From: Lachnospiraceae bacterium
Lineage (GTDB): Bacteria > Bacillota_A > Clostridia > Lachnospirales > Lachnospiraceae
Direction: 5' to 3'
NCBI GenBank assembly: GCA_017620055.1
Contig: JAFZRD010000064.1
Coordinates: forward strand, 1 to 5,597
DNA length: 5,597 nucleotides
Both the position numbers and the translations under genes were made by a program. A model generated the notes under the pieces. It was not told the origin of the DNA. It made no database searches and saw nothing but the letters and a program-made list of their open reading frames with translations. Shown here piece after piece: positions 1 to 5,597 of the stretch (position 1 is its first letter; every line of letters starts with the position of its first letter).

Positions 1-150
1 CATCTGTTCATAAAAGCTGCGGACGAGCATGTGTTCAAGGCGCTTCACGAGCACCTTTTCGACAGGCAGAACGTGTTTGAATATCTCGGCAGGACGAATG
101 TGCGTTACGTCGAATTCGAAGAGCGAAATTTGATCATGATTTCGCTATGA
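1..150 (+). CDS. 3' end of an unrecognised protein gene (partial)
   Basis: An open frame enters from the left edge and runs 49 codons to a TGA at 148-150; its start lies outside the window. The visible C-terminus is rich in charged and aromatic residues (several His, Phe, Glu and Arg) and ends in a hydrophobic stretch, LIMISL. Codon choice (AGG for Arg, GCG for Ala, CTT and CTC for Leu) resembles the genes downstream, which supports real coding. I do not recognise the family. It does not look like the C-terminus of biotin carboxylase AccC or of SpoIIIAH, two genes often found upstream of the Asp23/nusB block in Firmicutes. The 79-nt gap and a promoter candidate after it suggest it belongs to a separate transcription unit. 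Confidence 0.6.
   Translation, partial: HLFIKAADEHVFKALHEHLFDRQNVFEYLGRTNVRYVEFEERNLIMISL
122..146. repeat. Perfect 8-bp inverted repeat at the gene end
   Basis: AGCGAAAT at 122-129 is the exact reverse complement of ATTTCGCT at 139-146, with a 9-nt loop (130-138) that itself contains the palindrome TGATCA. The structure overlaps the last codons of the upstream gene and ends two bases before its TGA. No T-run follows on the plus strand, so it is not a standard intrinsic terminator. Its right arm touches the region where a -35 box would lie for the promoter at 164-174, so an operator role is possible. Chance is also possible. Confidence 0.45.
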
Positions 151-163
151 AAATCCGCGCTGT

Positions 164-174
164 TGTGGTAAAAT
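164..174 (+). promoter_or_regulatory. Extended -10 promoter candidate for the operon
   Basis: TGTGG followed by TAAAAT fits the Gram-positive extended -10 pattern TRTGN plus TATAAT (TAAAAT matches five of six). The hexamer is at 169-174, so transcription would start near 180-182, giving a leader of about 48 nt before the Asp23-family gene. No good -35 box is seen 16-18 nt upstream (the region reads like TATGAA), which is common for extended -10 promoters. It is the best sigma-A-type site in the only sizeable intergenic gap. This is a sequence match, not proof of activity. Confidence 0.5.
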
Positions 175-229
175 CATTATTACGTTTGCATTATCCATAA
201 AAATAAGGATATCTATCGGAGGAAAGATC

Positions 230-592
230 ATGGAAGAAAACTATGCTGTTTGTGATGAAGTTCTCGGCGATGTCAGGATCTCGGACGAGGTCGTGGCGAA
301 CATCGCGGTCATAGCTGCAGGCGAGATAGAAGGGGTTGCGGGTGTACACGGTGAAGGCAAGCCCAATGAGCTGAAGAACATCGTCGGTATCAAGAATTAT
401 TCCAAGGACCTTCGTGTTGAGGTTTGCGACAGGATCGTATCGGTCGACATGGCGATAGCGGTCAAGTACGGTTTCTCACTTCCCAAGGTCGGCAAGGCCG
501 TACAGGAACGTGTCAGGACATCGATCGAGAATATGACCGGTCTTGAGGTTTCTGATGTGAATGTCCGGATCGCGAGCGTTGATCTCAAATAA
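230..592 (+). CDS. Asp23/Gls24 family protein (YqhY-like)
   Basis: A 120-residue protein made almost entirely of one Asp23/Gls24 (DUF322) domain, about residues 10-118. Family marks seen are GDVRISDEVVANIA near the N-terminus, GEIEGVAGV at 31-39, a central SVDMAIAVKYG at 71-81, and VGKAVQERVRTSIENMTGL at 87-105 followed by VNVRIASV. Length is typical for a minimal member. The start is supported by a strong GGAGG at 218-222, 7 nt before the ATG. Proteins of this family are small cytosolic or membrane-associated factors linked to envelope stress. The B. subtilis relative at this locus, YqhY, sits between accBC and nusB and has been connected to acetyl-CoA carboxylase activity. It is the first gene after the promoter candidate and lies 18 nt ahead of nusB. 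There is no membrane segment, and no AmaP partner is seen in the window. Exact function is unknown. Confidence 0.93.
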   Translation: MEENYAVCDEVLGDVRISDEVVANIAVIAAGEIEGVAGVHGEGKPNELKNIVGIKNYSKDLRVEVCDRIVSVDMAIAVKYGFSLPKVGKAVQERVRTSIENMTGLEVSDVNVRIASVDLK

Positions 593-600
593 ACTATTTC

Positions 601-605
601 GGTGG
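601..605 (+). promoter_or_regulatory. Shine-Dalgarno GGTGG that sets the nusB start
   Basis: GGTGG lies 5 nt before the ATG at 611. The GTG at 602-604, which could be taken as an upstream start, is part of this element and has no ribosome binding sequence of its own (it is preceded by AT-rich ACTATTTC). This favours 611 as the true start. Confidence 0.65.
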
Positions 606-610
606 CACAG

Positions 611-1039
611 ATGACAAGATCGCTTATCAGGGAGCACCTCTTCAAGCTCCTGTTTCGAATCGAGTTTAATGATCCGGCCGATATGCCGGAACAGGTCAGG
701 CTGTATTTCGAGGATGCGTGTCCCGATGACGGATATGACAGTACCGGATCGGATATTCCCGAGGAGGATGCCGAGTACATCAGGGACAAGTACGAGCGTA
801 TCAAAGAGCTCATACCGGAACTCGATGAGAAGATAGACAAAGCCGCAAAAGGCTGGAGCGTCTCCCGTATAGGGAAGGTGGAACTGTCCGTTCTTCGGCT
901 TGCCGTATACGAGATGTTATATGATGACGACATTCCGGTCGGCGTGGCCATCGATGAGGCGGTCGAGCTGTCGAAGAAGTTCGGGCAGGAGTCGTCGGGT
1001 CCGTTCGTGAACGGGATACTCGCCTCTTTTGCAAAATAG
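611..1039 (+). CDS. nusB: Transcription antitermination factor NusB
   Basis: NusB is an all-helical RNA-binding protein that pairs with NusE (ribosomal protein S10) on boxA RNA to support rRNA transcription antitermination. From ATG 611 the protein has 142 residues, a normal family length, and opens MTRSLIREHLFKLLFRIEF, matching the usual family N-terminus. The C-terminal half carries the hallmark W-x-x-x-RIGKVELSVLRLAVYEML (82-103), then DIPVGVAIDEAVELSKKFG (107-125) and the FVNGIL signature (132-137). A GTG at 602 would add three residues, but it overlaps the ribosome binding site and is less likely. An acidic insert at about 34-54 follows the first helices. The gene ends in TAG 5 nt before xseA. 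Assignment is firm; only the exact start is open. Confidence 0.95.
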   Translation: MTRSLIREHLFKLLFRIEFNDPADMPEQVRLYFEDACPDDGYDSTGSDIPEEDAEYIRDKYERIKELIPELDEKIDKAAKGWSVSRIGKVELSVLRLAVYEMLYDDDIPVGVAIDEAVELSKKFGQESSGPFVNGILASFAK

Positions 1040-1044
1040 TTTTT

Positions 1045-2256
1045 ATGAATACATATACTGTCGGGCAGATCAATGCCTATATCAAGAATATGTTCTCGCA
1101 GGATTACCTGCTCCATTCTGTTATCGTGTCGGGAGAGGTCAGTAACATCAAGTATCACTCCTCAGGTCATGTTTATTTCACAATGAAAGATGAAACGGGA
1201 GTACTGTCGGCTGTCATGTTCAAAGGCAATGCGATGAAGATGACATGGCGTCCCCAAAACGGTGACATGATCGAGGCTGCCGGGTCTGTGGGCACGTATG
1301 AAAAGAGCGGCAATTACCAGCTCTACGTATCTTCGATCCAAAAGGCCGGAGCGGGAGCGCAGCATGAGGAGCTGCAGAAACTGATCCGGAAGCTTTCCGA
1401 AAAGGGAATGTTCGATGATATGTATAAGCTTCCGATCCCAAAGTATTCGTTTACGGTCGGTGTCGTGACATCTCCCACGGGATCCGTCATACATGATATC
1501 AGGCAGGTCGCGGCAAGAAGGAATCCGGGAGTCGAGATAGTACTGCAGAGTGCGAAGGTACAGGGAGACGGTGCCGCGGAATCGATCATCGAAGGTATAC
1601 ACGCGCTTGCCGCAAGAGGTGTTGACGTCATGATAATCGGACGTGGCGGCGGAAGCGATGAGGACCTGTCGGCATTTAACGACGAGGCACTCGCGCAGGC
1701 GATATTCGACTGTCCCGTCCCGATAATATCCGCTGTCGGACACGGCGATGACGAATCGATAACCGACATGGTAGCGGACGTTCACGCGCCGACACCGTCG
1801 GCTGCGGCGGAAATGGCGGTATTCCTGTTCGAGGATTTCGTCAAGGACGTCGGCATGTGCGCGATCACACTCGAGAGGCTGATGCAGAAGCACATCGACC
1901 GGAACAAGAACGAGATCCGTCAGAGAGCACTTCGTATGGAGGCACTTTCGCCCGCGGCGAAGATCAGGATGCAGAAGATGGAATACAAAGGCAGGTCGGA
2001 GAGGCTCGATTCGCTGATGAGGAAAAAACTCGATATGACGAGATCGAAGATCCTCATTTACATCGAGAAATACAAAGCACTCTCACCGCTTGAGAAGATA
2101 GAGCACGGCTTTGCCGCCGTAACCGATACGGGCGGCAGGAGGATAACCGATGTGACCGGCGTAAAGGCGGGTGACATGCTTACGCTCACGATGAAGAACG
2201 GAACGATAGAGGCTGTGGCCGAAAAGGTGGAAAAGGGGAACGTGTATGACGCTTGA
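1045..2256 (+). CDS. xseA: Exodeoxyribonuclease VII large subunit
   Basis: This is the catalytic subunit of exonuclease VII, which works with several XseB copies to degrade single-stranded DNA to oligonucleotides in repair. The 403-residue length is typical for clostridial forms. An N-terminal OB-fold covers about 1-100 (GEVSNIKYHSSGHVYFTMKD at 30-49). The catalytic domain follows, with VVTSPTGSVIHDI (140-152), GRGGGSDEDL (199-208), a GH motif (232-233) and APTPSAAAE (248-256). A helical region at about 260-345 precedes the C-terminal LSPLEKIEHGF segment (346-356). The active-site candidates Asp151, Arg200, His233 and Asp236 are present. The motif normally read as GHExD is GHGDD here, RAPTPS is HAPTPS and the C-terminal RGY is HGF. 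No Shine-Dalgarno sequence precedes the ATG; TAG of nusB and five Ts lie directly upstream, so reinitiation after nusB is likely. The 3' end overlaps xseB by 11 nt. Confidence 0.96.
   Translation: MNTYTVGQINAYIKNMFSQDYLLHSVIVSGEVSNIKYHSSGHVYFTMKDETGVLSAVMFKGNAMKMTWRPQNGDMIEAAGSVGTYEKSGNYQLYVSSIQKAGAGAQHEELQKLIRKLSEKGMFDDMYKLPIPKYSFTVGVVTSPTGSVIHDIRQVAARRNPGVEIVLQSAKVQGDGAAESIIEGIHALAARGVDVMIIGRGGGSDEDLSAFNDEALAQAIFDCPVPIISAVGHGDDESITDMVADVHAPTPSAAAEMAVFLFEDFVKDVGMCAITLERLMQKHIDRNKNEIRQRALRMEALSPAAKIRMQKMEYKGRSERLDSLMRKKLDMTRSKILIYIEKYKALSPLEKIEHGFAAVTDTGGRRITDVTGVKAGDMLTLTMKNGTIEAVAEKVEKGNVYDA
2233..2240 (+). promoter_or_regulatory. Ribosome binding site for xseB inside xseA
   Basis: AAGGGGAA lies within the last codons of xseA, with the G-run 7 nt before the ATG at 2246. 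It supports this overlapping start for the short xseB frame. Confidence 0.6.
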
Positions 2257-2416
2257 GGAAAACTTTACAAAGCTTGATGAGATAATGGAAAAACTGTCCG
2301 ACGATTCTCTCCCTCTGGAGGAGTCGTTCGGGATATACAAAGAAGGAATGGAGCTTCTCGGTAACTGCCAGAAGGTCATCGAGGATGTCGAGAAGAAGGT
2401 CAAAGAACTGTCATAA
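2246..2416 (+). CDS. xseB: Exodeoxyribonuclease VII small subunit
   Basis: A 56-residue frame that is short enough to be missed by length filters. It opens MTLEENFTKLDEIMEKL, then SLPLEESFGIYKEGMELL (21-38) and CQKVIEDVEKKVKEL (41-55). This is the standard two-helix XseB pattern: a first helix ending in EKL, a short loop with LPLEES, and a second helix with the YKEGM and VEKKV marks. XseB has no catalytic activity itself; several copies bind the helical C-terminal arm of XseA and are needed for nuclease function. The length is at the short end of the family, lacking the variable C-terminal tail. It starts 11 nt inside xseA in another frame and its TAA shares one base with the dxs ATG (TAATG). 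Position right after xseA confirms the call. Confidence 0.95.
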   Translation: MTLEENFTKLDEIMEKLSDDSLPLEESFGIYKEGMELLGNCQKVIEDVEKKVKELS

Positions 2417-4287
2417 TGATACTTGATTCGATAAACAAAACAAATGACATAAAGGATGTCGGTGCGGGGGATCTTGACGATCTTGCGCAGGAGATAAGGG
2501 ATTTCCTGATCGAGAAGATCAGCGTTAACGGCGGTCATCTCGGATCGAATCTCGGTGCCGTCGAGCTTACGATGGCGCTTCATCTTGCGGCGGATCTTCC
2601 CAGGGACAGGATCGTCTGGGACGTCGGACATCAGAGCTATACGCATAAGATCCTGACAGGCCGCAAGGATGAGTTCGACACTCTGAGAAAATTCGGCGGG
2701 ATCAGCGGATTTCCCAAAAGGCGCGAATCCAACTGCGACGCGTTCGACACGGGGCATTCATCGACTTCGATCTCGGCGGGACTCGGTCTTGCCAAGGCGA
2801 GGGATCTTGCAGGAGATGACTACGGGGTATACGCGGTCATCGGTGACGGAGCTCTTACCGGCGGTATGGCATACGAGGCGCTCAACAATGCCGCGGACCT
2901 TAAGACGAACTATATAATCGTTCTCAACGACAACAACATGTCGATCGCTGAAAATGTCGGAGGTGTGTCGAGTTACCTTCAGGACATACGTACCGCGGAC
3001 GCATACAGAAACTTCAAGATGGGGCTCGAGGATGCGCTCAACAGGCTCCCGGGCGGTGTTGCGGTCGTCGACAAACTCAAGAAATACAAGAGCAGTTTCA
3101 AACAGCTCGTTGTACCCGGGATGTTCTTTGAGGATATGGGGATCACATATCTCGGACCGGTCGACGGGCATGACATAAAGGCTATGGTGAAGGTGTTCAA
3201 GGAGGCCAGGAGATATCCGAAGTGCGTCATAGTTCACGTACTCACCCAGAAGGGTAAGGGATATGCTCCGGCGGAGCGTCACCCCGCAAGATTCCACGGC
3301 GCGGAGCCTTTTGACATCGAGACGGGACTGCCCGCGGTAAACAGGACAAAGGCAAACTATACGGACGTATTCTCGACCGTTGTCATAAAGCTCGGGGAGA
3401 GGAACGAGAAAGTGTGCGCGATCACGGCTGCGATGCCGGACGGTACCGGACTCAAACGATTTTCACGAAAGTTTCCCGAGAGGTTCTTCGATGTCGGTAT
3501 AGCCGAAGAGCATGCGGTCACGTTTGCGGCGGGACTTGCCGCAGGCGGGTTCATACCGATCGTGGCGGTGTATTCATCGTTCCTTCAGAGGGCGTATGAC
3601 CAGATAATACACGACGTGTGCATACAGAACCTTCCTGTTATATTCGCGATAGACAGGGCGGGTATAGTCGGATCGGACGGAGAGACCCACCAGGGCATAT
3701 TTGATCTGTCGTACCTGTCGTGCATTCCGAACATGACGGTCATGGCTCCGAAGAACAAATGGGAGCTCTCCGACATGCTCAAGTTCGCGGTAAAGTTCGG
3801 ATCTCCCGTGGCGATAAGATACCCGAGAGGTCTTGCTTATGACGGACTTGAGGAATACAGGAAGCCGGTCATACTCGGACAGAGCGAGATGATATACGAG
3901 GAGTCGGGTATAGCGCTCCTGGCTGTCGGAAGCATGGTGAAGGTCGCGGAGCGTGTAAGGGAAGTTCTCAAGAACGAACACGGCAAACACGTCACGCTTG
4001 TTAACGCGCGTTTTGTTAAGCCTATAGACGGCGAGATGATATCGTATCTTGCCAAACAGCACGACCTTATAGTCACGATGGAGGAAAACGTCGAAAGCGG
4101 CGGATTCGGAGAGCATGTAAGGGCCTATATGGGCGATAACGGGATGACGGATACGGATCTGTTGGTATGTGCGCTCCCGGATGATTATGTCGAACACGGA
4201 AACGTCAACATACTCGCGCATGAGGTCGGGATAGACTGCGAATCCATCGTGGAGAAGATCATCGGAAGATATGAAGGAAAGGCTTGA
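2416..4287 (+). CDS. dxs: 1-deoxy-D-xylulose-5-phosphate synthase
   Basis: Dxs joins pyruvate and glyceraldehyde 3-phosphate, using thiamine diphosphate and Mg2+, to make DXP, the entry step of the MEP isoprenoid pathway and a precursor for thiamine and pyridoxal. At 623 residues it has full family length. The N-terminal domain shows GGHLGSNLG (39-47, with the conserved His41), WDVGHQSY (68-75), GFPKR and TGHSSTSIS. The thiamine diphosphate motif runs from GDGALTGG (143-150) to NDN (171-173). The central transketolase-like domain has GIAEEHAVTFAAGLA (361-375, catalytic Glu364) and DRAGIVGSDGETHQG (413-427). RYPRG is at 468-472, and the C-terminal transketolase domain follows from about 495. 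The start is shared with the xseB stop as TAATG, and the nearest purine-rich stretch is too far (about 16 nt), so translation is probably coupled to xseB. The 3' end overlaps tlyA by 17 nt. Confidence 0.97.
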   Translation: MILDSINKTNDIKDVGAGDLDDLAQEIRDFLIEKISVNGGHLGSNLGAVELTMALHLAADLPRDRIVWDVGHQSYTHKILTGRKDEFDTLRKFGGISGFPKRRESNCDAFDTGHSSTSISAGLGLAKARDLAGDDYGVYAVIGDGALTGGMAYEALNNAADLKTNYIIVLNDNNMSIAENVGGVSSYLQDIRTADAYRNFKMGLEDALNRLPGGVAVVDKLKKYKSSFKQLVVPGMFFEDMGITYLGPVDGHDIKAMVKVFKEARRYPKCVIVHVLTQKGKGYAPAERHPARFHGAEPFDIETGLPAVNRTKANYTDVFSTVVIKLGERNEKVCAITAAMPDGTGLKRFSRKFPERFFDVGIAEEHAVTFAAGLAAGGFIPIVAVYSSFLQRAYDQIIHDVCIQNLPVIFAIDRAGIVGSDGETHQGIFDLSYLSCIPNMTVMAPKNKWELSDMLKFAVKFGSPVAIRYPRGLAYDGLEEYRKPVILGQSEMIYEESGIALLAVGSMVKVAERVREVLKNEHGKHVTLVNARFVKPIDGEMISYLAKQHDLIVTMEENVESGGFGEHVRAYMGDNGMTDTDLLVCALPDDYVEHGNVNILAHEVGIDCESIVEKIIGRYEGKA

Positions 4288-5074
4288 CGTTCTACTAGTA
4301 AAAAGAGGTCTGGCCGAGTCGAGGGAAAAGGCCAGGGCCGTCATCATGAGCGGAAACGTCTTCGTTAAGGGACAGCGCGAGGACAAGGCCGGGACGAACA
4401 TAGACGATTCGGAGACGGACATAGTCATAAAAGGCGATACGCTGAAGTATGTCAGCCGCGGCGGATTAAAGCTCGAACGTGCGATGAAGACTTTCCCGAT
4501 AGACCTGAACGGGTGCGTGTGCATGGACATCGGAAGCTCAACCGGGGGATTTACCGACTGCATGCTTCAAAACGGTGCGGCACGCGTATATGCCATAGAT
4601 GTCGGACACGGACAGCTCGACTGGAAGCTAAGGAACGACGAACGCGTCATATGCATGGAGAAGACCAATTTCCGTTACGTGACCGATGAACAGATAAAAG
4701 AGCCGGTCGATTTCGCATCGGCGGACGTATCGTTCATATCGCTTGACAAGATACTTCCCGCGGCATATCCGCTCCTTAAAGAGCACGCGAAGATGGTGTG
4801 TCTCATAAAACCGCAGTTTGAAGCGGGCCGCGCCCAGGTCGGCAAGAAGGGTGTCGTCAGGGACCGGAGCGTACATGAAGAGGTCATAGCGAAGATCATC
4901 GGTGTCGCGGAAGATGCCGGATTCGCGCCGATCGGTCTTACATACTCACCGATAAAGGGACCGGAGGGGAACATAGAATACCTCATATTTCTTGAAAAAG
5001 ACGGTGCATCGAAGGCGGAGGAACTCGCGGCCGGTATAAAGGATACGGTCACCGAGGCATTTGAGAGGACATAA
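4271..5074 (+). CDS. tlyA: TlyA family rRNA cytidine 2'-O-methyltransferase
   Basis: TlyA proteins transfer a methyl group from S-adenosylmethionine to the ribose 2'-OH of cytidines in 23S rRNA (C1920) and, for some members, 16S rRNA (C1409). The historical name haemolysin A is misleading. The 267-residue protein has an N-terminal S4 RNA-binding domain (about 1-60, starting MKERLDVLLVKRGL), then an FtsJ/RrmJ-like methyltransferase. The SAM loop is DIGSSTGGF (86-94). The Lys-Asp-Lys-Glu tetrad is visible as Lys67 in SRGGLKL, Asp152 in ADVSF, Lys180 in IKPQFEAG and Glu236 in PEGNIEYL. The complete S4 domain and length resemble the longer TlyA type that can act on both rRNAs, but specificity cannot be settled from sequence. 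The start lies 17 nt inside dxs. A GGAGAAG at 4251-4257 is somewhat far and GGAAG at 4264-4268 is too near, so initiation signals are not ideal. Confidence 0.95.
   Translation: MKERLDVLLVKRGLAESREKARAVIMSGNVFVKGQREDKAGTNIDDSETDIVIKGDTLKYVSRGGLKLERAMKTFPIDLNGCVCMDIGSSTGGFTDCMLQNGAARVYAIDVGHGQLDWKLRNDERVICMEKTNFRYVTDEQIKEPVDFASADVSFISLDKILPAAYPLLKEHAKMVCLIKPQFEAGRAQVGKKGVVRDRSVHEEVIAKIIGVAEDAGFAPIGLTYSPIKGPEGNIEYLIFLEKDGASKAEELAAGIKDTVTEAFERT
5063..5068 (+). promoter_or_regulatory. Ribosome binding site for nadK
   Basis: GAGAGG near the end of tlyA lies 6 nt before the ATG at 5075. It supports this start, which follows the tlyA TAA with no gap. Confidence 0.65.
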
Positions 5075-5597
5075 ATGGACAGATTCTTTGTTATCACAAA
5101 CGCAGACAGGGATCAGGGATGTGAGAAGGCCCTGCAGATAGAGGAATACCTCACCAAACGCGGCAGGATATGCGACCATGTCGCGATCGAGCGCGACAGT
5201 GCGCCCGACAGCGAGGAGATCGCCAAGATCAGGGAGATACCCGAAGATACGGAAGCGGTCCTCGTCCTCGGCGGTGACGGTACGTTCATCCAGTCCGCAG
5301 GTATACTCGGACCGAGGCAGATCCCGCTGATCGGCGTCAATCTCGGGCATCGCGGATACCTTGCGGAGATAGACAAAGAAAACATAACAGATGCTCTTGA
5401 AAAACTGATAAACGGCGAATATACGCTCACGGACAGGATGATGCTTTCGGGAACACCTGTTATCGATGGTAAGAACACGGGCGGATTCTACGCCCTTAAC
5501 GATATAGTTGTCAGAACATCGGATGCCAGGGTCGGAAAGTTCTCGATAGAGGTAAACGGAACACATCTGACGACGATGTCGGCTGATGGTATTATCG
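5075..5597 (+). CDS. nadK: NAD kinase, N-terminal part (cut by window edge)
   Basis: NAD kinase phosphorylates the 2'-OH of the adenosine ribose of NAD to make NADP, using ATP or polyphosphate. The frame begins MDRFFVITNADRDQG, typical of clostridial NadK, and stays open for 174 codons to the right edge; about 100-120 further residues are expected. The diagnostic GGDGT lies at 66-70 in VLVLGGDGTFIQSA, followed by the GVNLGHRGYLAEI segment (87-99), RMML (121-124), and ALNDIVV (140-146) with the NAD-binding Asn-Asp pair. The last visible residues are SADGII, which in the family lead directly into the PTGSTAY motif, not seen here. The segment normally like NLGxLGFL reads NLGHRGYL, with Arg in place of a hydrophobic residue. 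The gene follows tlyA without a gap and has its own ribosome binding site; argR and recN would usually come next. Confidence 0.95.
   Translation, partial: MDRFFVITNADRDQGCEKALQIEEYLTKRGRICDHVAIERDSAPDSEEIAKIREIPEDTEAVLVLGGDGTFIQSAGILGPRQIPLIGVNLGHRGYLAEIDKENITDALEKLINGEYTLTDRMMLSGTPVIDGKNTGGFYALNDIVVRTSDARVGKFSIEVNGTHLTTMSADGII

Larger units (their letters stand above)
164..5597 (+). other. Single co-directional operon, asp23-like to nadK
   Basis: Seven genes follow one promoter candidate on the same strand. Gaps are 18 nt (Asp23-like to nusB) and 5 nt (nusB to xseA), then overlaps of 11, 1 and 17 nt, then direct abutment of tlyA and nadK. No hairpin with a T-run is seen between any pair. 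Co-transcription and coupled translation are inferred from this spacing; internal promoters cannot be excluded. Confidence 0.75.

Noticed and set aside
110..119. 10-bp palindrome TCGAATTCGA
   Set aside because: It lies inside coding sequence, is isolated and is within what chance allows.
192..211. Short hairpin TATCC / GGATA in the leader of the Asp23-like gene
   Set aside because: Only 5 bp with a 10-nt A-rich loop; too weak to call a regulatory structure or riboswitch, and the leader of about 48 nt is too short for a known riboswitch.
185..213. Alternative promoter TTTGCA with GATATC 17 nt downstream
   Set aside because: Transcription would start at about the ribosome binding site, and the -10 match is poor compared with TAAAAT at 169-174.
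397..1158. A 253-codon minus-strand open frame opposite the Asp23-like gene, nusB and xseA
   Set aside because: Its translation is low-complexity Ser and Thr rich, typical of a reverse-frame shadow, and it crosses three real genes.
1162..1893. Minus-strand open frame of 243 codons opposite xseA
   Set aside because: Arg, Tyr and His rich sequence with no recognisable motif, fully antisense to xseA.
3574..4563. A 329-codon open frame on the minus strand across dxs and tlyA
   Set aside because: It lies wholly antisense to two firmly identified genes, resembles no family I know and is explained by the scarcity of TTA, CTA and TCA codons on the coding strand.
4946..5566. Minus-strand open frame of 206 codons opposite tlyA and nadK
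   Set aside because: Antisense to conserved motifs of TlyA and NadK, with no family resemblance.
1..5597. A novel defence, mobile or signalling system
   Set aside because: Every gene from 230 onward belongs to a well-known housekeeping family in its standard order, and there are no direct repeats, transposase or integrase fragments, CRISPR repeats or tRNA genes that I can see.

Overview
The window is a stretch of conserved bacterial housekeeping genes, all on the plus strand, from what looks like a Clostridia-type Firmicute, most likely Lachnospiraceae. The evidence is the gene order (Asp23/YqhY-like gene, nusB, xseA, xseB, dxs, tlyA, nadK), which matches the classic Firmicutes block that usually continues into argR and recN, and protein sequences that read like clostridial family members. 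Base composition looks roughly balanced by eye. Arg is often AGG, Ile is often ATA or ATC, and TTA, CTA and TCA codons are scarce. That scarcity leaves many long but meaningless open frames on the minus strand. The assignment to a family is inference; no rRNA or other marker gene is present.

Layout: 1-150 is the 3' end of an unrecognised protein gene. Positions 151-229 form the only real intergenic gap, AT-rich, with a good extended -10 promoter candidate (164-174) and a strong ribosome binding site. A perfect 8-bp inverted repeat (122-146) sits just upstream. From 230 onward seven genes are packed head to tail: the Asp23-family gene (230-592), nusB (start revised to 611), xseA (1045-2256), xseB (2246-2416, only 56 codons), dxs (2416-4287), tlyA (4271-5074) and nadK (5075 to beyond the window edge). 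Spacings after nusB are 5 nt, -11 nt, -1 nt, -17 nt and 0 nt, so this is almost certainly one operon with extensive translational coupling.

Functionally the operon mixes transcription antitermination (NusB), DNA repair and processing (both subunits of exonuclease VII), isoprenoid precursor synthesis (Dxs), rRNA 2'-O-methylation (TlyA) and NADP supply (NadK). No single pathway joins them; the linkage is a conserved syntenic block. NADPH is used downstream of Dxs in the MEP pathway, which is the only direct metabolic link visible.

I see no mobile element, CRISPR array, RNA gene, toxin-antitoxin pair or new defence system here. The points worth a second look are modest: ispA is missing from its usual place between xseB and dxs, XseA has non-consensus residues in otherwise very conserved motifs, the inverted repeat abuts the promoter, and xseA lacks a Shine-Dalgarno sequence.
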